Under the pieces are notes generated by a model that ran no database searches, was not told the origin of the DNA, and saw only the letters and a list, made by a program, of their open reading frames with translations. A DNA stretch of 64,000 nt, taken from NCBI GenBank assembly GCA_039030075.1, contig JBCCEW010000003.1, positions 1 to 64,000 of the forward strand, read 5' to 3'. The DNA comes from Myxococcota bacterium (GTDB lineage Bacteria > Myxococcota_A > UBA9160 > SMWR01). This document shows, piece by piece, positions 6,961 to 15,889 of the stretch (its first letter is position 1; the number at the start of each line of letters is the position of its first letter). The translations under genes and the position numbers were made by a program.

Positions 6961-7992
6961 ATGACCAGCTCACTCACCCTGCCCATGCTCTCCCACCTGC
7001 GACCGACACTGGCCGGGGCCACGCCGCCGAGGCGGGCGCGGCGCGGGCGCGGAATCCAGAACGGCCTCGGGGTGGGCGGCGCCCTCGCCCTGTTCTTGAT
7101 GGGGAGCGACGCCCAGGCCGAGTGGACCGAGCGCGAATTCGACGTGAGCCAGGGCGGCCGTTTGGTGCTCGACGCCAGCATCGGCTCGGTCCACGTCCAG
7201 ACCCACGACCGCGACCAGGTCGAAGTGCTCGTCGCGCGGCGCGGCCCCTTCCCGCTCCCCGATCTCGAGATGCGCCAGGAAGGTGGCGACGTCTACATCG
7301 AGTCCCGCGACGTCCCCGTCGTCGACTGGCTGCCGGCCTGGGCCGGACGTCGCGTGCGCTTCGAGGTGACGGTTCCGGCGCACTACTCGATCGAGATCGA
7401 GACCGGTCGGGGCTCGATCACCGTCGAGGATGCGGCGGGGCACATCGAAGCGCGCACGGGGCATGGGCGGGTCCAGTTCCAGAACCTGGAGGGGACGCTC
7501 GAGGCACGTAGCCAGGGCGGCGCCATCGAGATCGACGAGTGTCGCGGCAGCGTCGACCTCGTGACCGGGGGCGGGGCGATCGACATCGAAGACGTGGAAG
7601 GCGACATCACGGCCCACACCCAGGGTGGACGCGTACGGGTGCGCGATGCCCAGGGCGACCTCGACCTCCGCACCGGCGGCGGTTCGATTCGCATCGACGG
7701 GGCCCAGGGAAACGTCGTGGCCCACAGCGGCGGCGGCTCGATCCACGTGCATTTCGAAGACGGGCCCGAGGGCAACCTCGAAACGTCGGGGGGCGACATC
7801 GAGGTCTGGTTCCCGGCCGGGGAAGCAGCCTCGCTCGAGGTGGCGGCAGGCGGTGGCCCGATCGAGGTGGAGCACCCGCTGCACCTGAACGGCGCCGCGG
7901 TGCAGGGCGCGCTGGCCGGTGACGTGAACGGCGGCGGTGGAGCCCTCGAACTGCGAACCGGCGGCGGCTCGGTGCGGGTGCGCGAGCTCTAA
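6961..7992 (+). CDS. DUF4097-like secreted or membrane-anchored beta-repeat protein
   Basis: 343 residues from the ATG at 6961, chosen for the GGAGGA ribosome site 9 bases upstream; a longer in-frame start at 6910 lacks one. A basic N-region of about 33 residues precedes a hydrophobic stretch GLGVGGALALFLMGSDAQA, so it is exported. The rest is a run of short beta units (GGRVRVRDAQGDLDLRTGGG, GGSIHVHFEDG) with GGG turns, typical of DUF4097 beta-helix proteins. It is divergent from the ECF operon and shares its promoter type. It is paralogous in fold to the gene at 4272-5516 but lacks the coiled-coil tail. Role unknown. Confidence 0.85.
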   Translation: MTSSLTLPMLSHLRPTLAGATPPRRARRGRGIQNGLGVGGALALFLMGSDAQAEWTEREFDVSQGGRLVLDASIGSVHVQTHDRDQVEVLVARRGPFPLPDLEMRQEGGDVYIESRDVPVVDWLPAWAGRRVRFEVTVPAHYSIEIETGRGSITVEDAAGHIEARTGHGRVQFQNLEGTLEARSQGGAIEIDECRGSVDLVTGGGAIDIEDVEGDITAHTQGGRVRVRDAQGDLDLRTGGGSIRIDGAQGNVVAHSGGGSIHVHFEDGPEGNLETSGGDIEVWFPAGEAASLEVAAGGGPIEVEHPLHLNGAAVQGALAGDVNGGGGALELRTGGGSVRVREL

Positions 7993-8300
7993 CGCGACAC
8001 GGATGGGCCGAGACGCGCACGGCCCGTTCGACCCATTTCGGGTGGAATCGCGCGGTCGGGTGCGCGTTCGCGCCGAGCGAAAGAGCATCCCCTCGGGTCG
8101 AGACGGAAACGGGTTTCCGCGATCGTGGAAGAAGCGAAGCGTCTTCCCCCGGCTGGCCTGCCATGTGCCGTTTCCAGCACGCAGGCGCCTTCGAAAGCCC
8201 CTGATTTCACTTCGCTTTTCGGGTCCGGTTTCGGTTGCATCTGGCATGCGACTTGCTTGTTAATAGGGAGCCCTCACTTCTGGGAAGGAGTGTTGTCCCT
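7993..8300. other. Intergenic region with sigma-54 promoter
   Basis: 308 bases without a gene between the DUF4097-like gene and a PEP-CTERM gene. The first 240 bases show no convincing ORF, terminator or repeat. The last 60 hold a sigma-54 promoter (8242-8257) and a GGAAGGAG ribosome site (8283-8290). Upstream activator sites for an enhancer-binding protein would be expected at roughly 8100-8180, but I could not recognise a palindrome there. Confidence 0.6.
8242..8257 (+). promoter_or_regulatory. Sigma-54 (-24/-12) promoter
   Basis: TGGCATGCGACTTGCT matches the consensus TGGCAC-N5-TTGCW with one difference; the invariant GG (8243-8244) and GC (8255-8256) have the required spacing. It sits about 45 bases upstream of the PEP-CTERM gene start at 8301. 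PEP-CTERM genes in other bacteria are known to be controlled by a PrsK/PrsR two-component system acting with sigma-54, which makes this match more credible. Confidence 0.8.
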
Positions 8301-9074
8301 ATGTCTCTCGTTGTCCGATCCCTCCGGACGCATTGGCTGCTCCCGATCGCGCTGGTCTTCTGGGTTCTCCCGAGCCTCGCGTCCGCAGCCGGAATCACGG
8401 GCCTGTCCATCCAGGCCGGCATCGTCGACAACCCGGCGGCGCAGATGACCATCACCGACGCGATGATCCAGGGCCGGATCGACGCGGAGGAGCTGGCCCT
8501 GACGAACAACCCGGACGGCACCATCACGCTGTCCGGCAACACGACGTTCGCGATGGGTGCCTGGTCGCTCGACATCTCCGAGATCACCTTCGACCCCGAC
8601 CCGATCGTGTCGATCGTCGGCGGGCTCACGAACCTCTCGGGCGTCAACCAGGACTTCTTCGTTCAGACGAGCATCCCGATCGTACCGGTCGCACCGAGTT
8701 CGCTGATCGGCGGGTCGACCGTGCTCTCCTACGTCGACGCGAACCTCAACGGCGGCGGCATGACGAACGTCACCGGCGGCGCCTCGGGCTTCGCGGGTCT
8801 GATCGACGGGATCGAAGTGTTGACCCTGCTCGACACCTTCAACCTCGTCCCGATCACCGACAGCGCGTCCGAGACCCTCGGTCTGCCCGGGCCGACGATC
8901 CCCGGCCCGGCCGGCAACGTCTCGATCGGCGTGCTCAACCGGTTCAACCTGAGTCCCGGAGACCAGGCCACCTACAACAGCATCTTCCAGGTCGAGATCG
9001 TTCCCGAGCCCGGCACGGCAGCGCTGCTGGGCCTGGGCCTGGTCGCGATGAGTTGGGTGCGCCGCAAGGCCTAG
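8301..9074 (+). CDS. PEP-CTERM sorting-domain protein
   Basis: 257 residues; ATG at 8301 with GGAAGGAG 10 bases upstream. The N-terminal signal peptide (LPIALVFWVLPSLASA) is followed by a Thr/Ser/Asn/Gly-rich, all-beta secreted domain with no known family. The C terminus has the full sorting signal VPEPGTAALLGLGLVAMSW followed by VRRKA: PEP motif, hydrophobic helix and basic tail. Such proteins are processed by an exosortase and usually released or anchored with exopolysaccharide. No exosortase gene is in the window. A sigma-54 promoter lies directly upstream and a strong hairpin terminator downstream, so it is a single-gene unit. Confidence 0.93.
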   Translation: MSLVVRSLRTHWLLPIALVFWVLPSLASAAGITGLSIQAGIVDNPAAQMTITDAMIQGRIDAEELALTNNPDGTITLSGNTTFAMGAWSLDISEITFDPDPIVSIVGGLTNLSGVNQDFFVQTSIPIVPVAPSSLIGGSTVLSYVDANLNGGGMTNVTGGASGFAGLIDGIEVLTLLDTFNLVPITDSASETLGLPGPTIPGPAGNVSIGVLNRFNLSPGDQATYNSIFQVEIVPEPGTAALLGLGLVAMSWVRRKA

Positions 9075-9121
9075 CCGGCGGAACACACCCGCGGCCCTCG
9101 GCTGCGGAACACGGCAGTTCG

Positions 9122-9149
9122 ACGGCCGCGTCCTTCGGGGCGCGGCCGT
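9122..9149. terminator. Bidirectional hairpin terminator
   Basis: ACGGCCGCG (9122-9130) pairs perfectly with CGCGGCCGT (9141-9149) around a 10-base loop. It lies between the convergent ends of the PEP-CTERM gene (9074) and the Tad operon (9192) and is followed by a T-containing tract on the plus side. Confidence 0.75.
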
Positions 9150-9191
9150 TCTGCTTTGGGGGAGCGTCCGACGCCGACGAAGCGAGCCGCG

Positions 9192-9917
9192 CTAGCGGCT
9201 GCGGGGCGTCGACTCCAAGCGCAGGCCGCGCAGCCGAGACGCCGCCGGTGAGCCACCCGGGTTCAGGCTCACGGCGCGTCCGTAGTAGAACTTCGCGTCG
9301 TCGAGCCGACCGGCGGCTTCGGCCACCAGGCCCTGGTGGTAGGCGATGCGACTCTCGGGCACGCCGAGTTCGAGCGCCGCTTCGAGGTCACGCGCCGCAC
9401 CGTCGTAGTCCTTCGCCAGGTAGCGCACGGCGGCGCGCGCCTCGCGCAGCTCGCCGTGGTCGGGCGTCAGCTCGATCTGCTCGTCGACGAAGCGCCGCGC
9501 GAAGCGGAGGTTGCCCTCGCGCACGGCGAGACGGGTGCGCAGAACGGCCGCATCGGCGTGCACCCGCTCCAAGTCGAAGAGCGCGTCCAGGAACATCTGG
9601 CTGCGCTGGTAGCGCTTCACCTGGTAGGACACGACCGCGTTCGCGAGCAGTACCGGCACGTCGCGCGGAAACTCGAGGGCCAGCCTCTCGAGGTCGATCC
9701 GGATGCGCTCGCAGTCGACGACGGGCGTCTCGCGCGCCGCGTTCTCCTCGCAGGCCCAGCCGTTCTCCTGGACATGACGCCAGCGGGCCACCAGCTCGGC
9801 GAGGCGCTCGCTCGAGTCGTAGGGATTCTGGTTGGGGTTCGACGCGCACGCGACCCCGAGGCACGCGATCACGCAGGCGGTGAGCCCGCGAAGACGCTGG
9901 GGCTGAAAGAAGCTCAT
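9192..9917 (-). CDS. tadD: TadD-like TPR lipoprotein
   Basis: 241 residues from the ATG at 9917, which overlaps the cpaF stop as ATGA. A lipoprotein signal ends CVIACLGVAC-ASN. The body is helical with degenerate tetratricopeptide repeats, for example the ELREARAAVRYLAKDYDGAA and SRIAYHQGLVAEAAGRLDDA segments. A TPR lipoprotein at the end of a Tad operon corresponds to TadD, the pilotin-like protein that helps the outer-membrane secretin assemble. Sequence identity to characterised TadD is not obvious by eye, so the name rests partly on position. It is the last gene of the operon, just before a terminator. Confidence 0.75.
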   Translation of the reverse strand: MSFFQPQRLRGLTACVIACLGVACASNPNQNPYDSSERLAELVARWRHVQENGWACEENAARETPVVDCERIRIDLERLALEFPRDVPVLLANAVVSYQVKRYQRSQMFLDALFDLERVHADAAVLRTRLAVREGNLRFARRFVDEQIELTPDHGELREARAAVRYLAKDYDGAARDLEAALELGVPESRIAYHQGLVAEAAGRLDDAKFYYGRAVSLNPGGSPAASRLRGLRLESTPRSR

Positions 9918-11329
9918 GCGCGGAACCAGGCCACCGGGAGGTCGGCGCCGCGTTCCCGCAGCGCGGCGGCGCACTGGGGCACGATGCCCGTCGATGCAAA
10001 CTCGCCATGCACCCGCCCGCGTTCGATCCCGCTGCGCTCGAAGCGGAAGATCTCCTGCAGGAGCGGTGTCTCGCTCTCCATGCCGACCACTTCCACCACG
10101 TGGGTGACCCGGCGGCGGCCGTCTTCGCTGCGCTCCAGGTGCACGATCAGGTCGAGGGCCGCCACGATCTGCTCGCGGATCGCGCGCGAGGGCAGGTCCA
10201 TCCCTGCCATTAGCACCAGGGTTTCGAGGCGCGAGAGGGCGTCGCGCGGGGAGTTCGCGTGAATGGTGCTCAGGCTGCCGTCGTGGCCCGTGTTCATGGC
10301 CTGGAGCATGTCGAGGGCTTCGCCGCCGCGCACCTCGCCCACGACGAGGCGGTCGGGGCGCATGCGCAGACTGTTGGCGACGAGCTCGCGCTGGGTGATG
10401 CGGCCTTCGCCCTCGGCGTTCGGCGGTCGGGCTTCGAGGCGCACCACATTGGGCTGATCGAGTTGAAGCTCGAGGGTGTCTTCGACGGTGAGGATCCGCT
10501 CACCAGCGGGGATCGCATCGGCGAGCACGCCGAGCAGCGTCGACTTCCCGGCGCCGGTGCCGCCGCTGATCAAGACGTTGCGGCGGTAGTGGACGCACTC
10601 GGCCAGGAAGGACGCCATCGTGTCCGACCAGCTGCCGCTCTTCGTGAGGTCGCCGGCGCGCAGGCGACTGCGTGCGAAGCGGCGAATCGAGAGGGTCGGT
10701 CCGTCGGGCGAAGCCGGCGGAAGCGTGGCGTTGACGCGGCTGCCGTCGGGGAGCCGGAGGTCGGCCATCGGCGACGATGCATCGATGCGACGACCCACCC
10801 GGGCGGCGATGCGTTCGATCACACGCATCACGTGCTCGGCCGAGCGGAAGCGCAGGTCGGCGGGCTCGAGCCGGCCATGGCGCTCGACGAAGACCTCGTC
10901 GGGCCCGTTGACCAGGATGTCGGTGACCGCCGGGTCGGCGAGCAGCGGCGCCAGGGGCCCGACACCGAGCACTTCTTCCGAGAGCTCCTCGACCAGGACA
11001 CGGCGTTCCGACTCGTTGAGCGGGACTTCTTCTTCGGCGAGCACCTGCTCGACGAACTCGGCGACGAAAGCCGCGATGTCCGAATCGGAGCCGCCGAGCA
11101 GATCCTGGCGCGAGATCTCCTCGAGGAGTCGCCCCTGCAGCTCGGCGCGGAAGCCGAGCAGGTCGCCCTGCCGACCCGACGTCGGGCGCGCGACCTTGGT
11201 GGCCCGCTGGAACGACGAGCGTTCGGTCGGCTTCGTGCGCTCGCGGTCCCAGCTGCGCAGCTCGACCGACTTCGAGGCCCGCAGTCGTCGCCGCAGCTCG
11301 GCGGCGCGATCGTTTCCCTCGACGCTCAC
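9914..11329 (-). CDS. cpaF: Tad pilus ATPase CpaF/TadA
   Basis: 471 residues from the GTG at 11329 (GTGA overlap with cpaE). It is the hexameric secretion ATPase powering Flp pilus assembly and possibly retraction. The N-terminal domain to about residue 125 is helical. The central region has [19 protein letters not shown], characteristic of CpaF. The ATPase core has Walker [10 protein letters not shown] (256-264), the Asp-box [10 protein letters not shown], a Walker B region ([15 protein letters not shown]) and a His box ([14 protein letters not shown]). It is located in the cytoplasm on the TadBC platform. All motifs are intact. Confidence 0.96.
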   Translation of the reverse strand: MSVEGNDRAAELRRRLRASKSVELRSWDRERTKPTERSSFQRATKVARPTSGRQGDLLGFRAELQGRLLEEISRQDLLGGSDSDIAAFVAEFVEQVLAEEEVPLNESERRVLVEELSEEVLGVGPLAPLLADPAVTDILVNGPDEVFVERHGRLEPADLRFRSAEHVMRVIERIAARVGRRIDASSPMADLRLPDGSRVNATLPPASPDGPTLSIRRFARSRLRAGDLTKSGSWSDTMASFLAECVHYRRNVLISGGTGAGKSTLLGVLADAIPAGERILTVEDTLELQLDQPNVVRLEARPPNAEGEGRITQRELVANSLRMRPDRLVVGEVRGGEALDMLQAMNTGHDGSLSTIHANSPRDALSRLETLVLMAGMDLPSRAIREQIVAALDLIVHLERSEDGRRRVTHVVEVVGMESETPLLQEIFRFERSGIERGRVHGEFASTGIVPQCAAALRERGADLPVAWFRA

Positions 11330-12552
11330 GGGCGCTCTCCCAGGTCGGCGAAGTCGCGGGCGTCGGCACCACGGCGCTCTTCCGCGAGGGCAGCGGCGCG
11401 CTCCTCGATGTCGTCGGCGATGGCATTCAACACGCGGGGCCAGGTGGCCCAGGGCAGCCGGCTGCTTTCGAGCACCCGGGGTTGGCCGAGGTTCAGCGCC
11501 GTGAACACCTTGCGGTCGTAGGGCACTTCGAAGTCGACGGGCTGGTTGAGTCGCGCCGACACTTCGGAGGCGGCGAGGCGTCCGGGGAAGCGCGGCATGG
11601 TGCGGTTCAAGACGATGCGGCGGCGGCTCGCATCCACGCCGATCTCGTCGAGCACCTCGAGCAGGCGCGCGGCACCGATCACGTCGGGCACGGTTCCCTG
11701 GTTCACGAGGTAGACCGCGTCGGAGAGGTCGAGGATCGTGAGCATCACGCCGTCGACGATCGGCAGGGTGTCGACGACGACGTGGCGGAAGGCGCGTCGC
11801 GCCAGCCCCAGCACCCGGGCCATGCCCTGGTCGTCGACGTCGCTGGCTTCGATGGCGTCGCGCGGAGCGGCGAGGATGCGCAGGCCCGTCTTCGGGTGCG
11901 GCTCGGCGAGCTCGCGCAGGAGTCGGGTGTCGAGGCGGTCCTGTTCGCGCACCGCGTCGGCCACGCTGCTCGCGCCGGGCAGATCGAGGGCGGCCGAACA
12001 AACGCCGAGCTGAAGCGAGCAGTCGACGAGCAGCACGTCGTCGGGGTTGCGCAGCGCCAGGGCGCAGGCCGTGTTGATCGAGAGCGTCGACTTGCCGACG
12101 CCGCCCTTCGTGCTGTGGAAGGCGGTGACGTGGCCCGTGCCCGCGGAACTACGACCGCCCTCGCCGACGCGCGCGAGCGCGGGGAGCAGGTCGCGGCTCG
12201 AGACTGGGCGCTCCACCACGTCGGCCAGGCCCGAGCGCACGGCTTCGACGAGCAGCGGCGACTCGTCGCGTTCGTCGAGGCGCGGATCGCGCACGCCCAC
12301 CAGCTGGGCGTCGGGATCGAGGGCGCGCACGTCGCGCACGAAGCCGGCGAAGTCCGCGACCTTGCCGGTGAGCGCGACACAAACGAGGTCGGGCGACACG
12401 GTGCGGAAGGCGCCGGCCCCCTCGTGGAAGCTGTCGGCGAAACGCACGACCGTACGGGCGGGGGTCGCACTCTCGAGGGCCACCTCCACCTCTTGCGCGA
12501 GCTGGGGGTCGTCGCCGACGACGAGCACCGAGAGCGAGTGGAGCGCGCTCAC
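11326..12552 (-). CDS. cpaE: Tad pilus localisation protein CpaE/TadZ (MinD/ParA type)
   Basis: 408 residues from a GTG at 12552 that overlaps the previous stop as GTGA. An N-terminal receiver-like domain (residues 7-130, SVLVVGDDPQ start) lacks a full phospho-acceptor set. It is followed by a MinD/ParA ATPase domain with deviant Walker A KGGVGKST at 149-156 and a VVVDTLPIVDG Walker B region. TadZ/CpaE proteins target Tad machinery to a cell pole or focus. Both domains are complete, and the gene sits between tadG-like and cpaF genes as usual. Confidence 0.93.
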   Translation of the reverse strand: MSALHSLSVLVVGDDPQLAQEVEVALESATPARTVVRFADSFHEGAGAFRTVSPDLVCVALTGKVADFAGFVRDVRALDPDAQLVGVRDPRLDERDESPLLVEAVRSGLADVVERPVSSRDLLPALARVGEGGRSSAGTGHVTAFHSTKGGVGKSTLSINTACALALRNPDDVLLVDCSLQLGVCSAALDLPGASSVADAVREQDRLDTRLLRELAEPHPKTGLRILAAPRDAIEASDVDDQGMARVLGLARRAFRHVVVDTLPIVDGVMLTILDLSDAVYLVNQGTVPDVIGAARLLEVLDEIGVDASRRRIVLNRTMPRFPGRLAASEVSARLNQPVDFEVPYDRKVFTALNLGQPRVLESSRLPWATWPRVLNAIADDIEERAAALAEERRGADARDFADLGERP

Positions 12553-13595
12553 GGGGTGCCCCCGGTACCGGTGGGCGTTCTCGGGGGATCGATCGGCGTG
12601 CGGGCGCTGACGATGGCGGGCACGCACAGGAGTCCGTTGGCACCACAGCTGAACGAGGCCGGGACCGGCGCGCCGCCGGCATCGGGAACGGCGCTCGCGT
12701 TGCGCGCCGAGGGTGCGTTCGATGCCTCGATGGTGGTGCCGCTCGCCCCGAGGTTCAGCCCGCGGCGCAGGTTGAGGAACGCGACGACCCGGAAGGTGGT
12801 GTTCGTGCAGTTCCCGTCGATGACGGGGACGTAGACCTGGTTGGGGTCGAGCTGGTCGAGGGTCCAGGCGCCCGGGTCCATCGACTCGACTTCGTTGATG
12901 CCGAGGGCGGCGCCCCCGACGATCGGGGCGATCGTGCGACCGACGCATTCTCCCGTCGCAACGACGCGCACTTCGTCTTCATCCAGTTCCAACGGGAAGC
13001 CCGGTCGCCACAACGGCAAGTCGGGGTCATAGGCCTGTGCGGTGATCGCGACCCGCCCCCCGACGCCGGGCCATCCCGGGGCGACTCCCGGCGGCCCAAC
13101 GCGTGCCGCCGGCCGCAAGCGGACGGTCAGCTCCGTCTGAGGCCGGAACCCGTTGGCGCGCAGGCCGCCGGTGGTGGTCGTCGCGTTCGGCTCGCCCGAC
13201 GCGCGCGCGTCGAGCAGGTCCGTCACCGAGAGGCCGTCTTCCAGGCGGCCGTCCGGGCCGACGGCCTGGGGAAGCAGCGCCGCGAAGGCGAAGCGTGACT
13301 CCAGCGGGGTCGCACCCGCGGTGACACCGGGGGCCGCCTCCCAATCTTCCCAGGTGGCTCCCTGCGCGTCGGGGCCCAAGAGAGCGATCTCGAGTTCGCG
13401 GGCGCGGTCGGGCCAGTCCGCGAGATCGACGGCGGGGTTCGTCGCGGCCTCCACCCGAAATCGCTCGTACTCGAGCGCGAGCGTCCGCCCCGTCGACTCG
13501 AGCTGAGCCTGGGTCGTGAACGCCAGGCCGGCGTCGATCGTCAGCGCGGCGATGCCCATCACCGCGAACAGAATCACTGCGAAGAAAGGGAGCAT
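12549..13595 (-). CDS. TadG-like pilus assembly protein
   Basis: 348 residues. The N terminus MLPFFAVILFAVMGIAALTIDAG is the TadG-type membrane segment, here almost at the first residue, without the usual preceding RRRGSV stretch. The rest is a predicted extracytoplasmic domain with several Cys (TGECVGRT, GNCTNTTF, FSCGANGLLC), which may form disulfides. A von Willebrand domain, present in many TadG proteins, is not evident. It lies 7 bases after cpaB and overlaps cpaE by 4 bases. Pilus biogenesis or minor pseudopilin function is inferred from position and N terminus. Confidence 0.75.
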   Translation of the reverse strand: MLPFFAVILFAVMGIAALTIDAGLAFTTQAQLESTGRTLALEYERFRVEAATNPAVDLADWPDRARELEIALLGPDAQGATWEDWEAAPGVTAGATPLESRFAFAALLPQAVGPDGRLEDGLSVTDLLDARASGEPNATTTTGGLRANGFRPQTELTVRLRPAARVGPPGVAPGWPGVGGRVAITAQAYDPDLPLWRPGFPLELDEDEVRVVATGECVGRTIAPIVGGAALGINEVESMDPGAWTLDQLDPNQVYVPVIDGNCTNTTFRVVAFLNLRRGLNLGASGTTIEASNAPSARNASAVPDAGGAPVPASFSCGANGLLCVPAIVSARTPIDPPRTPTGTGGTP

Positions 13596-13602
13596 CGGAA
13601 GA

Positions 13603-14535
13603 TCAGGAGCCGGGCTCGGGCGGGCCTGCCGAGACCGCGCCCGGGACCTCGAGGAAGCTGCGCTCGCCGCCCTGGATGGTGTCGACCATCACGCGTCGCT
13701 GGCGGCCGAACGCCGAGCGATCGACGCGCGAGGCGCTGCGCGAGATGGCGTCCTGGTTGGCGAGATCGGTCATGGGACGGCCCGAGCGGGGCACACAGTC
13801 GACGCGCGTAGCGAGCTCGAGGGCTTCGGTGACGCGGGCGATCTCGTCCGGGTTCACCGCGATCACCATTTCTTCGAGGGTCGCGCCGGGACGCCCCCCG
13901 GCACCGGCGGGCAGCTGGCGCTCGGAGAGCGGCGTCACGACCGCGGCGTTCTCGGCGACGAGGTCCACGTCGGCGCGAGCGCCGGTCGCACTGCCCGGGA
14001 TGCTGCCCACGGCGTTCGCGTCGCGACGCCAGGTCGCCACCAGGTCGAAACGATCACCGCGTCGGAGCCCGACGCTGCCGGTCACCTTCCGCGCTTCGAT
14101 GCGCAGCGCGACCTTGCCAGCGGGGATGCCCGCGACGAGCCCGGGCCGGGTGCCCTCGGGCAGGAAGTCGGGATTGCGGAACACGCGACCCGGTTGCTTG
14201 TCGCGGGCGAGGACGCGGCCGAGGAGATCGCGCGCTTCGGTGACCGTCTCGGGCAGGATCGACTCTTCGGGCAGGTGCACCACCGAGAGTTTCGAGGTGC
14301 GCGGGTCGAGCAGGTCTTCGAGCTCGAGGGCCTGGTAGGCCGCGACGGGCCGACCGGCGACGGGTACGGCGACGGTTCCCGGCGGCGGCGCGGACGACGC
14401 GGAGTCGTCCCCGAAGCCACCGAAGGAACGTACCAGCAGCACGCCGCCCAGCACCGCGACGGCCACCAGGCCGAGCACCGGAGCCCAGGGGATCGGCGCG
14501 CCGCGCGCGCCCTGTCGACGGGGTCGCGCAGCCAT
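13603..14535 (-). CDS. cpaB: Flp pilus assembly protein CpaB/RcpC
   Basis: 310 residues, ATG sharing a base with the previous TAA. One N-terminal membrane helix (PVLGLVAVAVLGGVLLVRSF) precedes a SAF-type domain (AYQALELEDLLDPRT) and the RcpC-like beta domain with VALRIEARKVTGSVGLRRGDRFD, the recognisable CpaB core. It acts in the periplasm, probably at the secretin. The length is typical. It is flanked by TadE- and TadG-like genes. Confidence 0.9.
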   Translation of the reverse strand: MAARPRRQGARGAPIPWAPVLGLVAVAVLGGVLLVRSFGGFGDDSASSAPPPGTVAVPVAGRPVAAYQALELEDLLDPRTSKLSVVHLPEESILPETVTEARDLLGRVLARDKQPGRVFRNPDFLPEGTRPGLVAGIPAGKVALRIEARKVTGSVGLRRGDRFDLVATWRRDANAVGSIPGSATGARADVDLVAENAAVVTPLSERQLPAGAGGRPGATLEEMVIAVNPDEIARVTEALELATRVDCVPRSGRPMTDLANQDAISRSASRVDRSAFGRQRRVMVDTIQGGERSFLEVPGAVSAGPPEPGS

Positions 14536-15419
14536 TACTCGAACACCTCACGGCGGAAGGCGGCGCTCGCGGTCAGGACGCGGCGAAAGGGTCGCACCTC
14601 GCGGCCCATCGCGAAGAGTCGGCCGAGCCCGAACCGGCCTGCGTAGGCACCCTCCTCGGAAGGGAACGACACGAAATCGAAGCCCAACGGCGGCCCATCT
14701 GCGGGATCGACGGCGTCGATCATGCTCTGCCCGCCACTCGGGCCCGTGCGCCAGCCCTGCATGCCGACGGCCTGGAAGGGGTACCGCACCTCGAGCGCGG
14801 CCCAGCCTCCGTTCGCCAACGCGAACGGATCCTGCCGGCCATCAACAGGCAGTGGCTCGACGACCGCGCGCCACTGGTAGCCGCCCGTCGCGTCCCGTTC
14901 GGGAATCTGCACGGTGTAGGGCGAGCCGTCATCACAGCCGCCGGTGGCGGTGGGCCGCACCAGCACCGCCCCCGGGTAGCGGAGCATCTCGACGCCGTTG
15001 ACGACGTCGCGCACCCACAAGGGCAGCAGGAGCTGGTTCAGGATCGGCGCGTTGTGTTCCTGGAAGTAGGCGCGGACCCCATTCAGCGACAGCTCCTGCC
15101 GCTGCGGATCGGTCACGCAGCGCGCCAACAGCGCCGCGTCGGCGACCAGGAATCCGTCGTCGAAGATGCGGCCCCGGGCTGCGGTGAAGTCGTTGCTGGC
15201 CGGCAGCGCCTGCAACGCCAGATCCCGCGCCGCCGACGAAGCCGCGTTCTGCAACACGTGCTGGGCCGCGAACGCGCGGCCCAGCTCGAGGATTCCGGCC
15301 AGCAGGAGCCAAAGGAGGATCGAGACCACAGCGAACTCCGCGATCGCCGCGCCGCGTTCTCGACGCGTGCCGCGTGTCGCGAACCCTGCGTCCCGATAGA
15401 CCTCCTGGCTCCCGCGCAT
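14535..15419 (-). CDS. TadE-family minor pseudopilin
   Basis: 294 residues from the ATG at 15419, four bases after the pilin stop. The segment RRERGAAIAEFAVVSILLWL contains the TadE-type GxxxxEF processing motif and hydrophobic helix. The C-terminal extracytoplasmic part is about 220 residues and larger than usual for TadE. Prepilin peptidase would cut after the G of RGAAIAEF. No peptidase gene is in the window. Confidence 0.85.
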   Translation of the reverse strand: MRGSQEVYRDAGFATRGTRRERGAAIAEFAVVSILLWLLLAGILELGRAFAAQHVLQNAASSAARDLALQALPASNDFTAARGRIFDDGFLVADAALLARCVTDPQRQELSLNGVRAYFQEHNAPILNQLLLPLWVRDVVNGVEMLRYPGAVLVRPTATGGCDDGSPYTVQIPERDATGGYQWRAVVEPLPVDGRQDPFALANGGWAALEVRYPFQAVGMQGWRTGPSGGQSMIDAVDPADGPPLGFDFVSFPSEEGAYAGRFGLGRLFAMGREVRPFRRVLTASAAFRREVFE

Positions 15420-15423
15420 CGAC

Positions 15424-15828
15424 CTAGTTGGAGACGTTGCGATCGCCGAGCTGGTAGAGGTGCGAAGCCTCGCTCGGGTCGTCGAGACCCATGGCGGCGC
15501 CCAGTCGGCTGGTGGGGCGTCCACCGCTCGGTCCCATTTCGTGGAGCATCTGCTCGTCGAGCTTGATCACGGTGCCGCCGTTGCCGCCCGAGGAGGTCTG
15601 GGTCTCGATCAGGCGACCCACCTGCACGGTGCCGTTGTCCTCGGCGGTGGCGCCCGGCAGCAGCGTCGCGACCGACGCCACCAGGCCACCCACCTTGCCG
15701 CCCAGCACCGACACGGCGACGAGCGCGGCGAGCGTCACGCCGGCCACGAGCAGGCCGTACTCGGCGAGTGCCGCCCCGCGCTTGCGGCGGTTGGTGCGCA
15801 GATCCGAAGCCCCCTTGGAATGCTTCAT
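15424..15828 (-). CDS. flp: Flp-type major pilin with C-terminal extension
   Basis: 134 residues; ATG at 15828 chosen for AAGGAGGATAGGAAC immediately upstream, the strongest ribosome site in the operon, as expected for an abundant pilin. The leader is basic (NRRKRG), then ALAEYGLLVAGVTLAALVAV carries the E and Y of the Flp motif. Known Flp pilins are only about 50-60 residues mature; here about 85 residues with Gly/Thr/Ser and a TSSGGNGG linker follow. The extension might be a surface-exposed domain. A small hairpin upstream (15862-15883) may shape expression relative to the secretin. Confidence 0.85.
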   Translation of the reverse strand: MKHSKGASDLRTNRRKRGAALAEYGLLVAGVTLAALVAVSVLGGKVGGLVASVATLLPGATAEDNGTVQVGRLIETQTSSGGNGGTVIKLDEQMLHEMGPSGGRPTSRLGAAMGLDDPSEASHLYQLGDRNVSN

Positions 15829-15861
15829 GTTCCTATCCTCCTTCATCTCTGGTGTCTCTCA

Positions 15862-15883
15862 CTCGTGGCGGAAGGCACACGAG
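15862..15883. other. Small hairpin between secretin and pilin genes
   Basis: CTCGTG and CACGAG form a perfect 6-bp stem around a 10-base loop in the 61-base gap between cpaC and flp. No T-run follows. It could be an mRNA stability or processing element that allows higher pilin expression; chance is possible at this length. Confidence 0.35.
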
Positions 15884-15889
15884 TCGAAA

